Counted from the first letter of the stretch, positions 1 through 8,427 are shown. The stretch: DNA of 21,924 bases from an uncultured Oscillospiraceae bacterium (GCA_900543525.1 UQRS01000036.1:1-21924), one strand, 5' to 3'. Made by a program: numbers and translations. The notes: generated by a model not told the origin, from the letters alone.

Positions 1-170
1 CGGGTTTCACCGTGAGTTATCCTCTCCGGCTGCTGCTTTCATGATACCACACTCCGTTCCCATTTTATATGCACTCTTGTCACGAATCCCCCTCCCCCTT
101 TTCTACGTTTTGCACAAACGATAGAGGGGGGAGCCATGCACAGAGTGTGATTTTTCTTCTACACGCAAAG

Positions 171-223
171 AATCCCCGCCGGGCGGAGAAGGCAGTGCTC
201 CTCCGGCCTGACGGGGATTTTTT
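171..223. terminator. Intrinsic terminator downstream of the beta-galactosidase
   Basis: AATCCCCG (171-178) pairs with CGGGGATT (212-219), and CGGAG/CTCCG pair inside it. On the plus strand the stem is followed by TTTTTT and then CTGTTTT, a strong tail. On the minus strand the tail is only TTCTTTG. It can end the minus-strand GH2 transcript and would more efficiently stop plus-strand transcription entering from the left of the window. The remaining bases 1-170 and 224-276 hold no gene I can support. Confidence 0.65.
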
Positions 224-276
224 CTGTTTTAAGCGGACGGGGGGCGAACCCTTCCGCCTGTCAGCTTATCAAAAGG

Positions 277-3200
277 TCAGCCGCCCTGTACAATCTTCTT
301 ACGCAGCTCGACCACGTCGGAGACCGAGAGAGTCTTGTCTCCATCGAGGTTTCCGGCCGCAAACTCGCGCTCGGTCCAGCTGCCGGCGACAATCAGCTTG
401 CGCAGCTGCACCACGTCGGAGACGGTCACCTGGCCGTCGCCGTCCACATCTCCCGGGCGGGAGATGGTGGTGCCGCCCTCGCTTCTGTAGCTGTCGGCAT
501 CGTACCAGACAACCACCTCGGACGAGCTGGCGTTGATGACGCTGTGCCTTCCCGCAAGGTCGGCGCTGTAACGGGCCTTGATCTCGCCCTCGTTCAGCGC
601 GCGGTTCATCACATGCGCCGCCGCCATCGAGCCGCGAAGCTGCTTGCTTGCATTGCCGGGATCATAGCATTTTCCGATGCCCAGCGGATAGCTTCCGCTG
701 TTGATCGAGACCGACAGGCTCTTGGATCCGACCAGGCTGCCGTTGACATAGAGGCACATGGTGCTTCCGTCATAGGTTGCGGCAATGTAATTCCATTTGC
801 CGATCGCAAAATCCTGCGGAATGGGCACGTCGATGACCTGCCATCCGTTCGAGTAGATATAATACTCCAGCCCATTGGAGGTCGTCTTGATACTGACCTG
901 ATTGTCGCCCTTCATGATAAAGGCGTTGTCGGCCGAAAGATCGCTCGGGTTGACCCAGACCTCCATGGTGAATTTCGCACTGCCCGACAGCGCCTTATTC
1001 ACGCCGCCGTCGTTATCCGGCACCTGGAAATATCCCTTGAAGGCGTAGCCGAAGGGAGAGGTCGCGTCCTTGTAGATCGTGGCCGTTTCGGTGATTTCGG
1101 CGTCCCGGCCGGCCGCACTCTTATCGGTGATGTAGGCCTTTGCGCCATAGAGGGTATAGATTTTCTCCTCCGCCGCGGTCAGAATATCCAGCCCTTTGAC
1201 CAGCTTCTTCTGCCCATCGGTCAGGCGGTTGTACTGCGCACGGACCGCCTCGACATCCTTCTTCTGATTATAGCTGAGGATCACCGAAACAGTGTTGATC
1301 AGCGCGTCCATTTCGGCCGCGGTTTCCTTATCAAACGTATCCTGATCAAAGCTTTCGCTGTCGCGCCAGAGCTTGGAGAGTGCCATGACGTCGTCGGCCG
1401 CCGTTTTGTACGGCACGATGGTATAGCTGTAGGTGTAATCCCGTCCGTCGTTGAACAGCCGGTACTGATCCAGCGGGCGGGGACCGCAGGTCGCGCCGCC
1501 GGTGCCCCTTGCGCCGTAGTCGACGTTCAGGATGGTATAATCGGTTCTCGGCATCTCATAAACCCGATTCACACCGGCGTAGTCGGTCGTCTTATAATGC
1601 AGGGCAGAGGCCTCCATCTCGCTGTCGCTGACCACCATGAGGCCGACCGGGCTGTTGGGATCCTCCAGCGCGATGAAGCGCACGGCCGTCTTGTTTCCGG
1701 AGGCCTGCGGCTTCGCGTAAGGATAGAAGGAATCCGACACGGTGGAGGTGTACAGGCCGATCCGGCCGCCGTATTTGCGGTCGGAGATGGTCTCCTGCTC
1801 ACCGTTGCCGTACCAGGTGATCTGCTCATAGCCTCTGGGCAGGGTGATCTCCGCACCATAGCGCAGAAGCTCGGGGGCGCTCGCGTCGGGATTCAGAGTG
1901 GCGGTCACCTCAATCTCGCCGGTGTTGTGGATGACGTACTTCAAAATCTGCTGCGAGCTGTTGCCGTACAGGTCGATCGCAACCTGTATCGTGCAGCTCT
2001 TGCCGCCCGCGGCGGCGGACACCCTGCAGGTGGAGGCCGTCATTTTGCTGTTGGCCTTCTCCCAGGTGCGGTTGCCGTTGATGACGCTGTCTTTCCAGTC
2101 GTTGTCGTAAATGCCGCGCCAGTAGTTCGGAGTCGGGCCGGCGGTCATGACCGTCTGCCCCGCGTAGGTGTACTCCTCAATCAGGCCGGTGGACTTGTTG
2201 AATTTCAGGGTAAAGTTATCGCCCGACAGGGTCAAAAGGTCGCCCTGCTCACTCTGCCGGATGGCCGACGCGCCGTCCGACGGCTTGGAGATATTCTGCA
2301 CCTCGGCCGGGACGCGGAACTGGGCATAGGAGACCTCATGTCCCGCCGGCGCCCAGAGGGTATCCTCCTTCAGCCGAACCGAGAGATTGAGATAATATTC
2401 GGCGTCGGCCTTCCGCTCGGCCGGCATTTGGAAGGGGATGGAGGCCGTCGCCTTTCCGCCCGGCGCGCAGGAGAGGGTCAGGCTACCGCTGTCGACGACC
2501 TTGCCGTCCTCCAGCAGCTCATAAACCGTCTCATACGCCGAGAGATCGGTGAAGCTGGACTCATTTTCAATATTGACCTTGTGGTTCAGAATGTCGATGG
2601 TGTCGGCGGTGAACCACAGCTTCTGATAGACGTATTTGACCTCGTACAGCTCATCCTGCACGCTGCGGTCGGGGTTAATCAGACCGTTCTGGCAGAAGTT
2701 TCCATCGTTGATCGTATCGCCCCAGCAGCCGCCGTAGGCATAGTATTTTCCGGCCATGTCGGCGTCGCCCTGCTCGGCGTAATAATCATAGGTATCCCCC
2801 ACAACGCTGCCGGTTTCGGCCTTGCTGTAATCCAGCCAGAGCACCGCGCTGTCATCCGACGGCTCGACGGCGTACGACCCGTTACCGAGGTCGGCCTGCC
2901 GCTGCGCCGAAAGCTCGGCCGCGGTCAGCGCCCGGTCATACACCCGAACGAAGGCATACTGATTGTTGCCGTCCCGCTCACCGGTGTGCTCGGCGTCAAT
3001 GCCGATGCCAAAGGGCTGATCACTCGAGGCGATGGCGCCCGAAATGGTCTTTTCTCCCCCGCCGGTGATGTTGGCAAGCTCCTTGCCGTCGCAGTAGAGG
3101 CGCATTTTCGTCCCATCGACCACCGCGGCCAGATGATGCCAGCTGCCGAGCCATCCGGTCGGCACTTCAAAATCGTTCTGAATCCAGCTTCCGCCGGCGT

Positions 3201-5604
3201 AGACGTAGAAGGTCAGGCTGTTCTCATACGCCGAGCGAACGGCGACCTGATGATCTCCCTTGGCGAGGATGGTGTTGAAGGCCTTGGTCGACTGCTGCTT
3301 GACAAAAGCCTCCAGCGTGAAGGAGCTGCTGCCCGACAGCGCCTCATTCAGCCGGTCGCCGGACGCGGGATTCAATTTTTCAGTCAGAAGGGAGTTTCCG
3401 GAAAGCACCTTGCCGCCGGGCGCCGTGGAATCCGAAATGACCGAACCCTCCAGCGTGCCGACGAGCGAGAGACGCCCCTGATCGGCAGTGACCGTTTTGG
3501 TCGCCGCGCCCGGAATCTCGGTCGCGATCGACTGATCGACCCAGTCCCAGATAAAGGCGCCGAGGATATTGTCCGAGCTGCGATAAGCCTCCCAATACTC
3601 GTAAAGATTGCCGACCGAGTTGCCCATCGCATGGGCATACTCGCACTGGAGATAGGGCATGTGGTTCTTCACCGTGCCCTTGGCATAGACGCCGCTGACG
3701 CCGGCATACATCTGGCTGTCCACATCGGTGCCGCCCTGTCCGCCAAGGCCGCAGTAATGAATCGGCCGGGTGGAGTCAATCGGCTTCATGATATTGTTGA
3801 TCGCGTTCTGTATGATCTTGCTGCTCGGGGTGTCGCCGCTCTCGTTTCCGTAGGACCACATCACAACCGAGGTCCGGTTTTTCTCGATATTCATGTGGGT
3901 GCTGACGCGGTCGTAAACCGACTGCTCAAGATAGCGGTGGGTATCGTCGGAATTGGTGCCGTGGCACTCCACATTGCACTCGGCCATAACGTAAATCCCG
4001 TACTTGTCGCAGAGATAGTAAAAATACTTGTCGTCCGGATAGTGGGAGGTACGCACGGCGTTGATGTTGTACTGCTTCATCAGCAGGATATCCTGCTCAT
4101 AAACCTCATGCGGGACATAGCGGCCGGTCTGCGGCGCGGTGTCGTGCCGGTCCACTCCGCGGAATTTGAAGGGTTTGCCGTTGATGGTGACCGTCTGATA
4201 ATAATCGGTGATGTTGTTATAATTTTCGTCCACAACCGTCCTGGTAAAGGAAATCTCCCGGAAGCCGAGCGGCTGCGCCACACTCTCGTAATACGCGCCG
4301 GTCGAGGTGTTGTACAACGAAAGCACCAGGGTGTAGAGGTAAGGATCCTCATCCGACCAGAGGTGGGGCGACCGGATGGCCGCCGAAAGGTCGAGGGTCG
4401 CCTTTTTCCCGCTGGAGACGCGGTCAAAGCTGCCCCGCAGCGGAGAGGCGTCCAGAATATCCTGCCCGTCGGCGTCAAAAAGCTTTACATCCACGGCGAA
4501 GTTGGAAGCCGCCTTCTGGCTGGAGTTGAGCAGGTCGGCCGAAATCTTCAGGGTGGCGTTCGTATATGTATCGTCCAGGTCGGTCTCTACCTTATAATCC
4601 TCCAGATAGACCGACGGGGTCGAGTATACATAAACATCGCGGAAGATGCCGGCCAGCCGGAGATAATCCTGATCCTCCAGGAAGCTGCCGTCGCACCAGC
4701 GAACCACCTTGACCGCCAGAAGATTGCCCTTTCCGTCGGCGTTCAGGAAGGGGGTGATGTCAAACTCGGCCGCGTCGAAGCTGTCCTCGCTGTAGCCGAC
4801 CTCATGCCCGTTGACATAGAGGTACATGGCCGACTCCACCCCCTGGAAGGAGATGAAAACCTTGCGGTTGCGGTCCATCCACTCGCTGTCGACGTCGAAG
4901 GTATAGCGATAGAAGCCGACCGGATTGGTCACGGTCGGGGCATAGGGCAGGCTTGTGCCGGAGTTGCCGTAAGCGCCGCCCCAGGGAATGCTGATGTTGC
5001 TGTAGATGGGGAAATCAAAGCCCTGTGTCTGCCACGAAGCGGGGAGGGTTACCTCCTGAAAGCCGCCGTAATAGGCCGAGCTGCCCCAAATGCCGACCGT
5101 GCCGTCCCCGGCATATTTGGGGGCGGCGGCCATGTCATAATCGGTCTTGTAAAAATCGTCGAGCACACCGGCGGATTTTGCCGTGCTCATATTCTGATAA
5201 ACCGCCAGCTGCCAGGGCTTGCCCTCCCCCGTCAGCTTCTGGTAGTAAGCCGAAATTTCCGGCGTGAAGTTAGCCGCGCCCTCAACCGCCTTTTCAACCG
5301 AGTCGTAGGGAATCGTCTCACTCGAATGGGCCTCCATCCGATTCACCTGCACCACGTCGGACTGACGGACGGTGTTGCCGTTTACATCCTTGCTGTTTAC
5401 CTCCCCGGTCCATTCCTTCCCGGTGAAGTAGGTCTGCCCCTTTTCGAGCCGGCTGGTTGCCGGCTGCGTAGACCACGCGGCGTCCGATTTCCACGGATCG
5501 CCCGCAGCGGTATCGGCCGCGGCAAGCACGCCCGAAAGCGGCGCAGCCGTCAACAGAAGGCTTGTGCTCAGAAGCAGTGCGGTGATTTTTCTTCCGATGT
5601 TCAT
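277..5604 (-). CDS. Secreted GH2 beta-galactosidase with two LamG-like domains and a dockerin
   Basis: Predicted extracellular enzyme of 1775 residues that hydrolyses terminal beta-galactosides. The start at 5604 gives a classical signal peptide (MNIGRK, then a hydrophobic run ending near ALAAA-like VLAAA) with AAGGAAGG upstream; a longer frame from 5706 lacks this logic. Order: GH2 sugar-binding domain (about 150-330, with LPASWQTQGFDFPIYSN and NGHEVGYSEDSF resembling LacZ), immunoglobulin-like domain, TIM barrel (about 470-970) with acid/base Glu588 in YGNESG and nucleophile Glu655 in QCEYAHAMGN, beta-galactosidase small-chain domain (about 1120-1410), second LamG (about 1525-1685) and dockerin (about 1716-1775, two DxDGD-type calcium repeats). 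The first LamG (about 735-905) appears to sit inside the barrel. There is no LPXTG sorting motif. The beta-galactosidase class is secure; the natural glycan is unknown. Confidence 0.94.
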   Translation of the reverse strand: MNIGRKITALLLSTSLLLTAAPLSGVLAAADTAAGDPWKSDAAWSTQPATSRLEKGQTYFTGKEWTGEVNSKDVNGNTVRQSDVVQVNRMEAHSSETIPYDSVEKAVEGAANFTPEISAYYQKLTGEGKPWQLAVYQNMSTAKSAGVLDDFYKTDYDMAAAPKYAGDGTVGIWGSSAYYGGFQEVTLPASWQTQGFDFPIYSNISIPWGGAYGNSGTSLPYAPTVTNPVGFYRYTFDVDSEWMDRNRKVFISFQGVESAMYLYVNGHEVGYSEDSFDAAEFDITPFLNADGKGNLLAVKVVRWCDGSFLEDQDYLRLAGIFRDVYVYSTPSVYLEDYKVETDLDDTYTNATLKISADLLNSSQKAASNFAVDVKLFDADGQDILDASPLRGSFDRVSSGKKATLDLSAAIRSPHLWSDEDPYLYTLVLSLYNTSTGAYYESVAQPLGFREISFTRTVVDENYNNITDYYQTVTINGKPFKFRGVDRHDTAPQTGRYVPHEVYEQDILLMKQYNINAVRTSHYPDDKYFYYLCDKYGIYVMAECNVECHGTNSDDTHRYLEQSVYDRVSTHMNIEKNRTSVVMWSYGNESGDTPSSKIIQNAINNIMKPIDSTRPIHYCGLGGQGGTDVDSQMYAGVSGVYAKGTVKNHMPYLQCEYAHAMGNSVGNLYEYWEAYRSSDNILGAFIWDWVDQSIATEIPGAATKTVTADQGRLSLVGTLEGSVISDSTAPGGKVLSGNSLLTEKLNPASGDRLNEALSGSSSFTLEAFVKQQSTKAFNTILAKGDHQVAVRSAYENSLTFYVYAGGSWIQNDFEVPTGWLGSWHHLAAVVDGTKMRLYCDGKELANITGGGEKTISGAIASSDQPFGIGIDAEHTGERDGNNQYAFVRVYDRALTAAELSAQRQADLGNGSYAVEPSDDSAVLWLDYSKAETGSVVGDTYDYYAEQGDADMAGKYYAYGGCWGDTINDGNFCQNGLINPDRSVQDELYEVKYVYQKLWFTADTIDILNHKVNIENESSFTDLSAYETVYELLEDGKVVDSGSLTLSCAPGGKATASIPFQMPAERKADAEYYLNLSVRLKEDTLWAPAGHEVSYAQFRVPAEVQNISKPSDGASAIRQSEQGDLLTLSGDNFTLKFNKSTGLIEEYTYAGQTVMTAGPTPNYWRGIYDNDWKDSVINGNRTWEKANSKMTASTCRVSAAAGGKSCTIQVAIDLYGNSSQQILKYVIHNTGEIEVTATLNPDASAPELLRYGAEITLPRGYEQITWYGNGEQETISDRKYGGRIGLYTSTVSDSFYPYAKPQASGNKTAVRFIALEDPNSPVGLMVVSDSEMEASALHYKTTDYAGVNRVYEMPRTDYTILNVDYGARGTGGATCGPRPLDQYRLFNDGRDYTYSYTIVPYKTAADDVMALSKLWRDSESFDQDTFDKETAAEMDALINTVSVILSYNQKKDVEAVRAQYNRLTDGQKKLVKGLDILTAAEEKIYTLYGAKAYITDKSAAGRDAEITETATIYKDATSPFGYAFKGYFQVPDNDGGVNKALSGSAKFTMEVWVNPSDLSADNAFIMKGDNQVSIKTTSNGLEYYIYSNGWQVIDVPIPQDFAIGKWNYIAATYDGSTMCLYVNGSLVGSKSLSVSINSGSYPLGIGKCYDPGNASKQLRGSMAAAHVMNRALNEGEIKARYSADLAGRHSVINASSSEVVVWYDADSYRSEGGTTISRPGDVDGDGQVTVSDVVQLRKLIVAGSWTEREFAAGNLDGDKTLSVSDVVELRKKIVQGG

Positions 5605-5720
5605 ACCCTGTGCCCTTCCTTTCTCTGGTCGGTAAAAGCACGTCCTCCGGCCGAGGCGAAGCTTTTCCATACCCATGCCTTGGTGCGGCGCCCGGAAACC
5701 GGGCACTACTTTTCCTTTTT

Positions 5721-5749
5721 ATAATATTCGTGGAATTATCTAAAGTCAA
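5721..5749 (-). promoter_or_regulatory. Sigma-A promoter of the beta-galactosidase gene
   Basis: Read on the minus strand, TTGACT (5749-5744) is followed by a 17-bp spacer and TATTAT (5726-5721). The predicted start lies near 5714, giving a leader of about 110 nt before the start codon at 5604. Confidence 0.75.
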
Positions 5750-5752
5750 TGG

Positions 5753-5780
5753 CAAAATCTAAAAAAGATTTTGTCAAAAT
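5753..5780. promoter_or_regulatory. Overlapping palindromes beside the -35 box, candidate operator
   Basis: CAAAATCT (5753-5760), five A, AGATTTTG (5766-5773) is a perfect 8-5-8 inverted repeat beginning 3 bp beyond the -35 hexamer of the beta-galactosidase promoter. A second palindrome, ATTTTG-T-CAAAAT (5768-5780), overlaps its right arm. The position suits binding of a transcription factor, but the AT-rich composition means chance cannot be excluded. Confidence 0.4.
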
Positions 5781-5945
5781 GTTGTTTTTGCAAAAAATCT
5801 TTGCCGCACGGCACAAAAGCGGAAAGAGGAGAGATTTTCCCCGCCCTGCGGCAGATATGCCGGGGCGCTTTTTGCCGCGGAACCAACCGCGCCCGCTTCG
5901 CATATTCTGTACAAAGAACGTAACCCGTATTGAGAGGGATCAAAT
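5781..5945. other. Remainder of the divergent intergenic region before dpaA
   Basis: This is the rest of the 341-bp gap between the beta-galactosidase and dpaA. It holds a short hairpin near 5842-5866 (CGGCA/TGCCG with CCC/GGG outside) followed by CTTTTTG on the plus strand, and a small CGCGG/CCGCG hairpin near 5876-5891. CATATTCT (5901-5908) resembles the -10 of a sporulation sigma factor (sigma-E/K type, CATA start), but I see no convincing partner -35. No ORF here has a ribosome binding site. Confidence 0.3.
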
Positions 5946-6818
5946 ATGGAACAAAACCGACAACTCGTCATCGCCGTCATCGGCGGGGACACCCGGCAGG
6001 CCTATCTGGCCAACATGCTGGCACTCGACGGCTACTGTGTTATAACCGCGGCACTTGAAAAGCTGGAGGAGGTTTCGGCCTCCTGCTTTATCGGCAGCGT
6101 GGGAGAGGCCATCGCCTCCGCCGATATTTTAATCCTGCCGATGCCGGTCAGCAAGGACGGCGTTACCCTGATCGCCCCCTACAGCTATAACACCGTTTAT
6201 CTGAATGACATCTGGGCCTCGGCCGACAGAACCCGGCTGATTCTGGGCGGAAAAATTCATTGTCCGCCGCAGAGCAAGCTACATATCATGGATTATGCCG
6301 ACCGGGAGGAGCTGGCCGTGCGCAACGCCGTCCCCACGGCCGAGGCGGCGCTGGAGATCGCCATCCGGGAAACCGACATCACCCTCTTCGGCTCGACCTG
6401 CGCGGTCATCGGCTACGGTCGGATCGGCAAGGTGCTTTCCCGCCTGCTGTCAGGCTTCGGCGCCCGGGTGATCGCCACCGCCCGCAAGCGGGGCGACCTC
6501 GCCTGGATCGAGGCGGAGGGCTTTACCGCCCGGCGCACCGCCGACCTGCACGAATATATCGGGGAGGCCGATGTCATCTTCAACACAGTGCCGGACAACG
6601 TGATCACCCGGCGGGAGATTGTCGCCTGCAAAAGAAGCGCTTTGATCATCGACCTTGCCTCCGCGCCGGGCGGAACCGACTTTGCCGCGGCCGAGCAAAA
6701 CGGAATCAAGGCCATTTCCGCCCTCTCCCTTCCGGGGAAAACCGCGCCGGTTTCGGCCGCGCGCATTGTAAAGGACACGGTCACCGCCATCTTCCGGGAG
6801 GAGGGGTTTGCGGTCTGA
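5946..6818 (+). CDS. dpaA: Dipicolinate synthase subunit A
   Basis: Oxidoreductase-like subunit of dipicolinate synthase (SpoVFA/DpaA), which with DpaB converts dihydroxytetrahydrodipicolinate to dipicolinic acid in the mother cell during sporulation. The 290-residue length matches the family. The N-terminal domain carries VIGGDTRQAYLANML (11-25) and LPMPVSKDG. The family NAVPTAEAALEIAI stretch (128-141) leads into a Rossmann nucleotide-binding site, VIGYGRIGKVLSRL, with glycines at 156, 158 and 161. The ATG at 5946 is preceded by GAGAGGG at a suitable distance. Spore genes of this type are normally under late mother-cell sigma factors; I could not identify a clean promoter. Its partner dpaB lies downstream on the same strand after 283 bp. 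Confidence 0.95.
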   Translation: MEQNRQLVIAVIGGDTRQAYLANMLALDGYCVITAALEKLEEVSASCFIGSVGEAIASADILILPMPVSKDGVTLIAPYSYNTVYLNDIWASADRTRLILGGKIHCPPQSKLHIMDYADREELAVRNAVPTAEAALEIAIRETDITLFGSTCAVIGYGRIGKVLSRLLSGFGARVIATARKRGDLAWIEAEGFTARRTADLHEYIGEADVIFNTVPDNVITRREIVACKRSALIIDLASAPGGTDFAAAEQNGIKAISALSLPGKTAPVSAARIVKDTVTAIFREEGFAV

Positions 6819-6850
6819 TCCGCGCCTTACCATCGGCTTGCGGCCGGTGC

Positions 6851-6885
6851 AAAAAAGCCGAAAGGCCTCCCTGCCGGCTTCGGCT
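6851..6885 (-). terminator. Minus-strand terminator-like hairpin between dpaA and dpaB
   Basis: AGCCGAA (6856-6862) pairs with TTCGGCT (6879-6885), with GGC/GCC inside and a small bulge. The A run at 6851-6856 becomes a T run directly after the stem on the minus strand, which is the canonical layout for stopping minus-strand transcription. On the plus strand the stem is followed only by TATCATG, so it is a poor stop for dpaA. I see no minus-strand gene that it would serve. The rest of the 283-bp gap (6819-7101) holds no supported ORF; CATACGCTT (6952-6960) could be a sporulation-type -10 for dpaB but lacks a clear -35. Confidence 0.45.
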
Positions 6886-7101
6886 TATCATGCTTTGTAA
6901 AGTCAACACCGTCGTCATCGGGAGGCGGGCAGGATTTCTATCATACGCTTTTCGGACAGCGGCGCCGGGCGCTTTTCCAAAATGGGTCAACGCCAGAGCG
7001 CCCGGGTGCGGAGAGAACCGACTCTCATCGAAAAAACGAAAAATCCGGAGCTGCCTCCCGCCGGCGACGGTATGTATTCTGAAAGAAAGGAACGGTTATA
7101 T

Positions 7102-7674
7102 ATGGAAGGATTTACCGTGGGATTTGCCTTTTGCGGCTCATTTTGCACCCTGTCGGGCGCGGTCGCGCAGCTGGCCGGTCTCAAAGAAGCCGGTATGGAG
7201 ATTATTCCAATCATGTCGGATACCGCTTACTCGACCGACACGCGGTTCGGCACGGCCGAATCGTTTGTTACGAAGATTGAGGATATATGCAAAAACAAGG
7301 TCATCCACACCATCGCAGAGGCCGAACCCATCGGCCCGAAAAAGCTGCTTGACCTGCTGGTGATTGCCCCCTGTACCGGAAACACCATCGGCAAGCTGGC
7401 GCTCGGTATCACCGACACGGCGGTTACCCTGGCGGCCAAGGCGCATCTGCGCAACGGACGGCCGGTGCTGATCGCCGCCGCGACCAACGACGCCCTCGGC
7501 GCTTCGGCCAAAAACATCGGCCTGCTGATGAACTGCAAGAACATCTACTTTGTTCCCATGCGGCAGGACGATCCGTATGCCAAGCCCAACTCGCTGGTGG
7601 CGGATTTTTCCAAAATTCCCGACGCGGTTCGCGCCGCCCTGCTCGGCAGCCAGCTGGAGCCCTGCCTTTTTTGA
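7102..7674 (+). CDS. dpaB: Dipicolinate synthase subunit B
   Basis: Flavoprotein-family subunit (SpoVFB/DpaB) of dipicolinate synthase, partner of DpaA in making the calcium-chelating spore-core acid. The start at 7102 (MEGFTVGFAFCGSFCT) is chosen because the family begins with this GF-x-x-x-GSFCT nucleotide-binding loop and AAAGGAA lies just upstream; in-frame extension to 6982 adds non-conserved residues. That gives 190 residues, close to family length. Diagnostic segments are VIAPCTGNTIGKLALGITD, PVLIAAATNDALG, and PMRQDDPYAKPNSLVADF near the C-terminus. Unlike the tight dpaA-dpaB arrangement usual in Bacillus, the two genes here are 283 bp apart, so dpaB may have its own promoter or be translated from a long transcript. 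Confidence 0.95.
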   Translation: MEGFTVGFAFCGSFCTLSGAVAQLAGLKEAGMEIIPIMSDTAYSTDTRFGTAESFVTKIEDICKNKVIHTIAEAEPIGPKKLLDLLVIAPCTGNTIGKLALGITDTAVTLAAKAHLRNGRPVLIAAATNDALGASAKNIGLLMNCKNIYFVPMRQDDPYAKPNSLVADFSKIPDAVRAALLGSQLEPCLF

Positions 7675-7685
7675 GCGCAAAAAAC

Positions 7686-7737
7686 ACGCCGCCCGGTGCT
7701 TTTTTAAAAAAACACGGGGCGGCGTACATTTTTTTAT
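7686..7737. terminator. Bidirectional terminator between dpaB and pduL
   Basis: ACGCCGCCC (7686-7694) pairs with GGGCGGCGT (7717-7725), extended inward by GTG/CAC. A T run follows on both strands (7729-7735 on plus; the A run at 7679-7684 on minus). It serves two convergent genes, dpaB and pduL. Confidence 0.85.
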
Positions 7738-7768
7738 CCGATGTCCGGTTATCGGGCATCCGGCGGAT

Positions 7769-8344
7769 TTAGTCCAGGATGTTGCCGGTGCAGCTTCCCG
7801 GAACGCCGGCGGCGTTGGCCTCATCCGTATCGAGATGCATGGCCAGCTTGAACTTATCGCTTACACGGGCAACCACGTCGCCGAAGATCAGGCTGCGTCC
7901 CTCGGTCGGGATTTCCACCTGCACAATCTGCCGGTCGGAGATGCCGTATTTTTCCGCGTCCTCCGGCGTCATGTGGATGTGCCGCTTGGCAACGATCACG
8001 CCCTCGGCAAGCTCCACCTCGCCGCAGGGGCCGACCAGCTTGCAGGCACCGCTGCCGGCGACGTCGCCTGACTCCCGCACCGGGGCGGACACGCCGATCG
8101 AGCGCGCGTCGGTCATGGACAGCTCCACCTGCGTCGCCGGACGCACCGGCCCCAGGATGGAGACGTTTTTCAGCTCACGCTTAGGGCCGATGACATCGAC
8201 CCGCTCCTCACAGGCGAACTGTCCCGGCTGAGAGAGATCCTTCTTCCGGGTCAACTCATAGCCTTTGCCGAACAGGGTCTCCAGATCCTCTTTGGAAACA
8301 TGGACATGCCGGGCGGAAATTTCAACAAGTACAGGTTTTGACAT
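7769..8344 (-). CDS. pduL: PduL-type phosphate acyltransferase (phosphotransacetylase)
   Basis: Zinc enzyme that exchanges CoA and phosphate between acyl-CoA and acyl phosphate. The 191-residue protein is full length: first half-barrel with ARHVHV (His13, His15), second with KRHIHMTPEDA (His122, His124), and HLDTDEANA (His170), the known metal-binding pattern of PduL. It lacks an obvious N-terminal microcompartment-targeting extension, and no microcompartment shell genes are nearby. I infer a cytosolic housekeeping role making acetyl phosphate for an acetate kinase encoded elsewhere, replacing Pta. The ATG at 8344 follows GGGAAAGAAG, a modest ribosome binding site. It has its own promoter, so it need not be cotranscribed with the hydrolase upstream. 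Confidence 0.95.
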   Translation of the reverse strand: MSKPVLVEISARHVHVSKEDLETLFGKGYELTRKKDLSQPGQFACEERVDVIGPKRELKNVSILGPVRPATQVELSMTDARSIGVSAPVRESGDVAGSGACKLVGPCGEVELAEGVIVAKRHIHMTPEDAEKYGISDRQIVQVEIPTEGRSLIFGDVVARVSDKFKLAMHLDTDEANAAGVPGSCTGNILD

Positions 8345-8377
8345 TTTCGATTCTTCTTTCCCTTTTACAAATTTGCA

Positions 8378-8421
8378 GTCGAGTCGAAGACCCGACCAGC
8401 TCCCCTAACACGGGGCACAAC
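8378..8421 (-). promoter_or_regulatory. Structured 5' leader of pduL, unassigned
   Basis: The predicted leader (start near 8421) contains a CCCC/GGGG mini-hairpin (arms 8412-8415 and 8402-8405 on the plus strand) and then an 8-bp hairpin (arms 8389-8396 and 8378-8385, with one G-U pair and a 3-nt loop), leaving about 30 nt to the start codon. It matches no riboswitch class I can recall, and there is no T run to make it an attenuator. Confidence 0.3.
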
Positions 8422-8427
8422 ATGATT

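Noticed and set aside
1..60. Possible start of a minus-strand gene at the left edge: GTG near 10 with GGAGAGG upstream
   Set aside because: Only three codons fall inside the window, and no clean promoter is visible upstream, so it cannot be supported.
544..5724. A 1726-codon open frame on the plus strand opposite the beta-galactosidase
   Set aside because: It is the complement of a GC-rich, strongly conserved GH2 gene; the translation has no recognisable domain and no ribosome binding site.
6781..6990. Minus-strand frame between dpaA and dpaB (MTTVLTLQSMI...) that could be a leader peptide before the hairpin
   Set aside because: No ribosome binding site or promoter, and no downstream gene that an attenuator could control.
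8378..8421. Resemblance of the pduL leader (GTGTTAGGGGAGCTG) to the 5' part of small SRP RNA
   Set aside because: The match covers only about 20 nt, and the conserved apical domain with its GGAA-type loop is absent.
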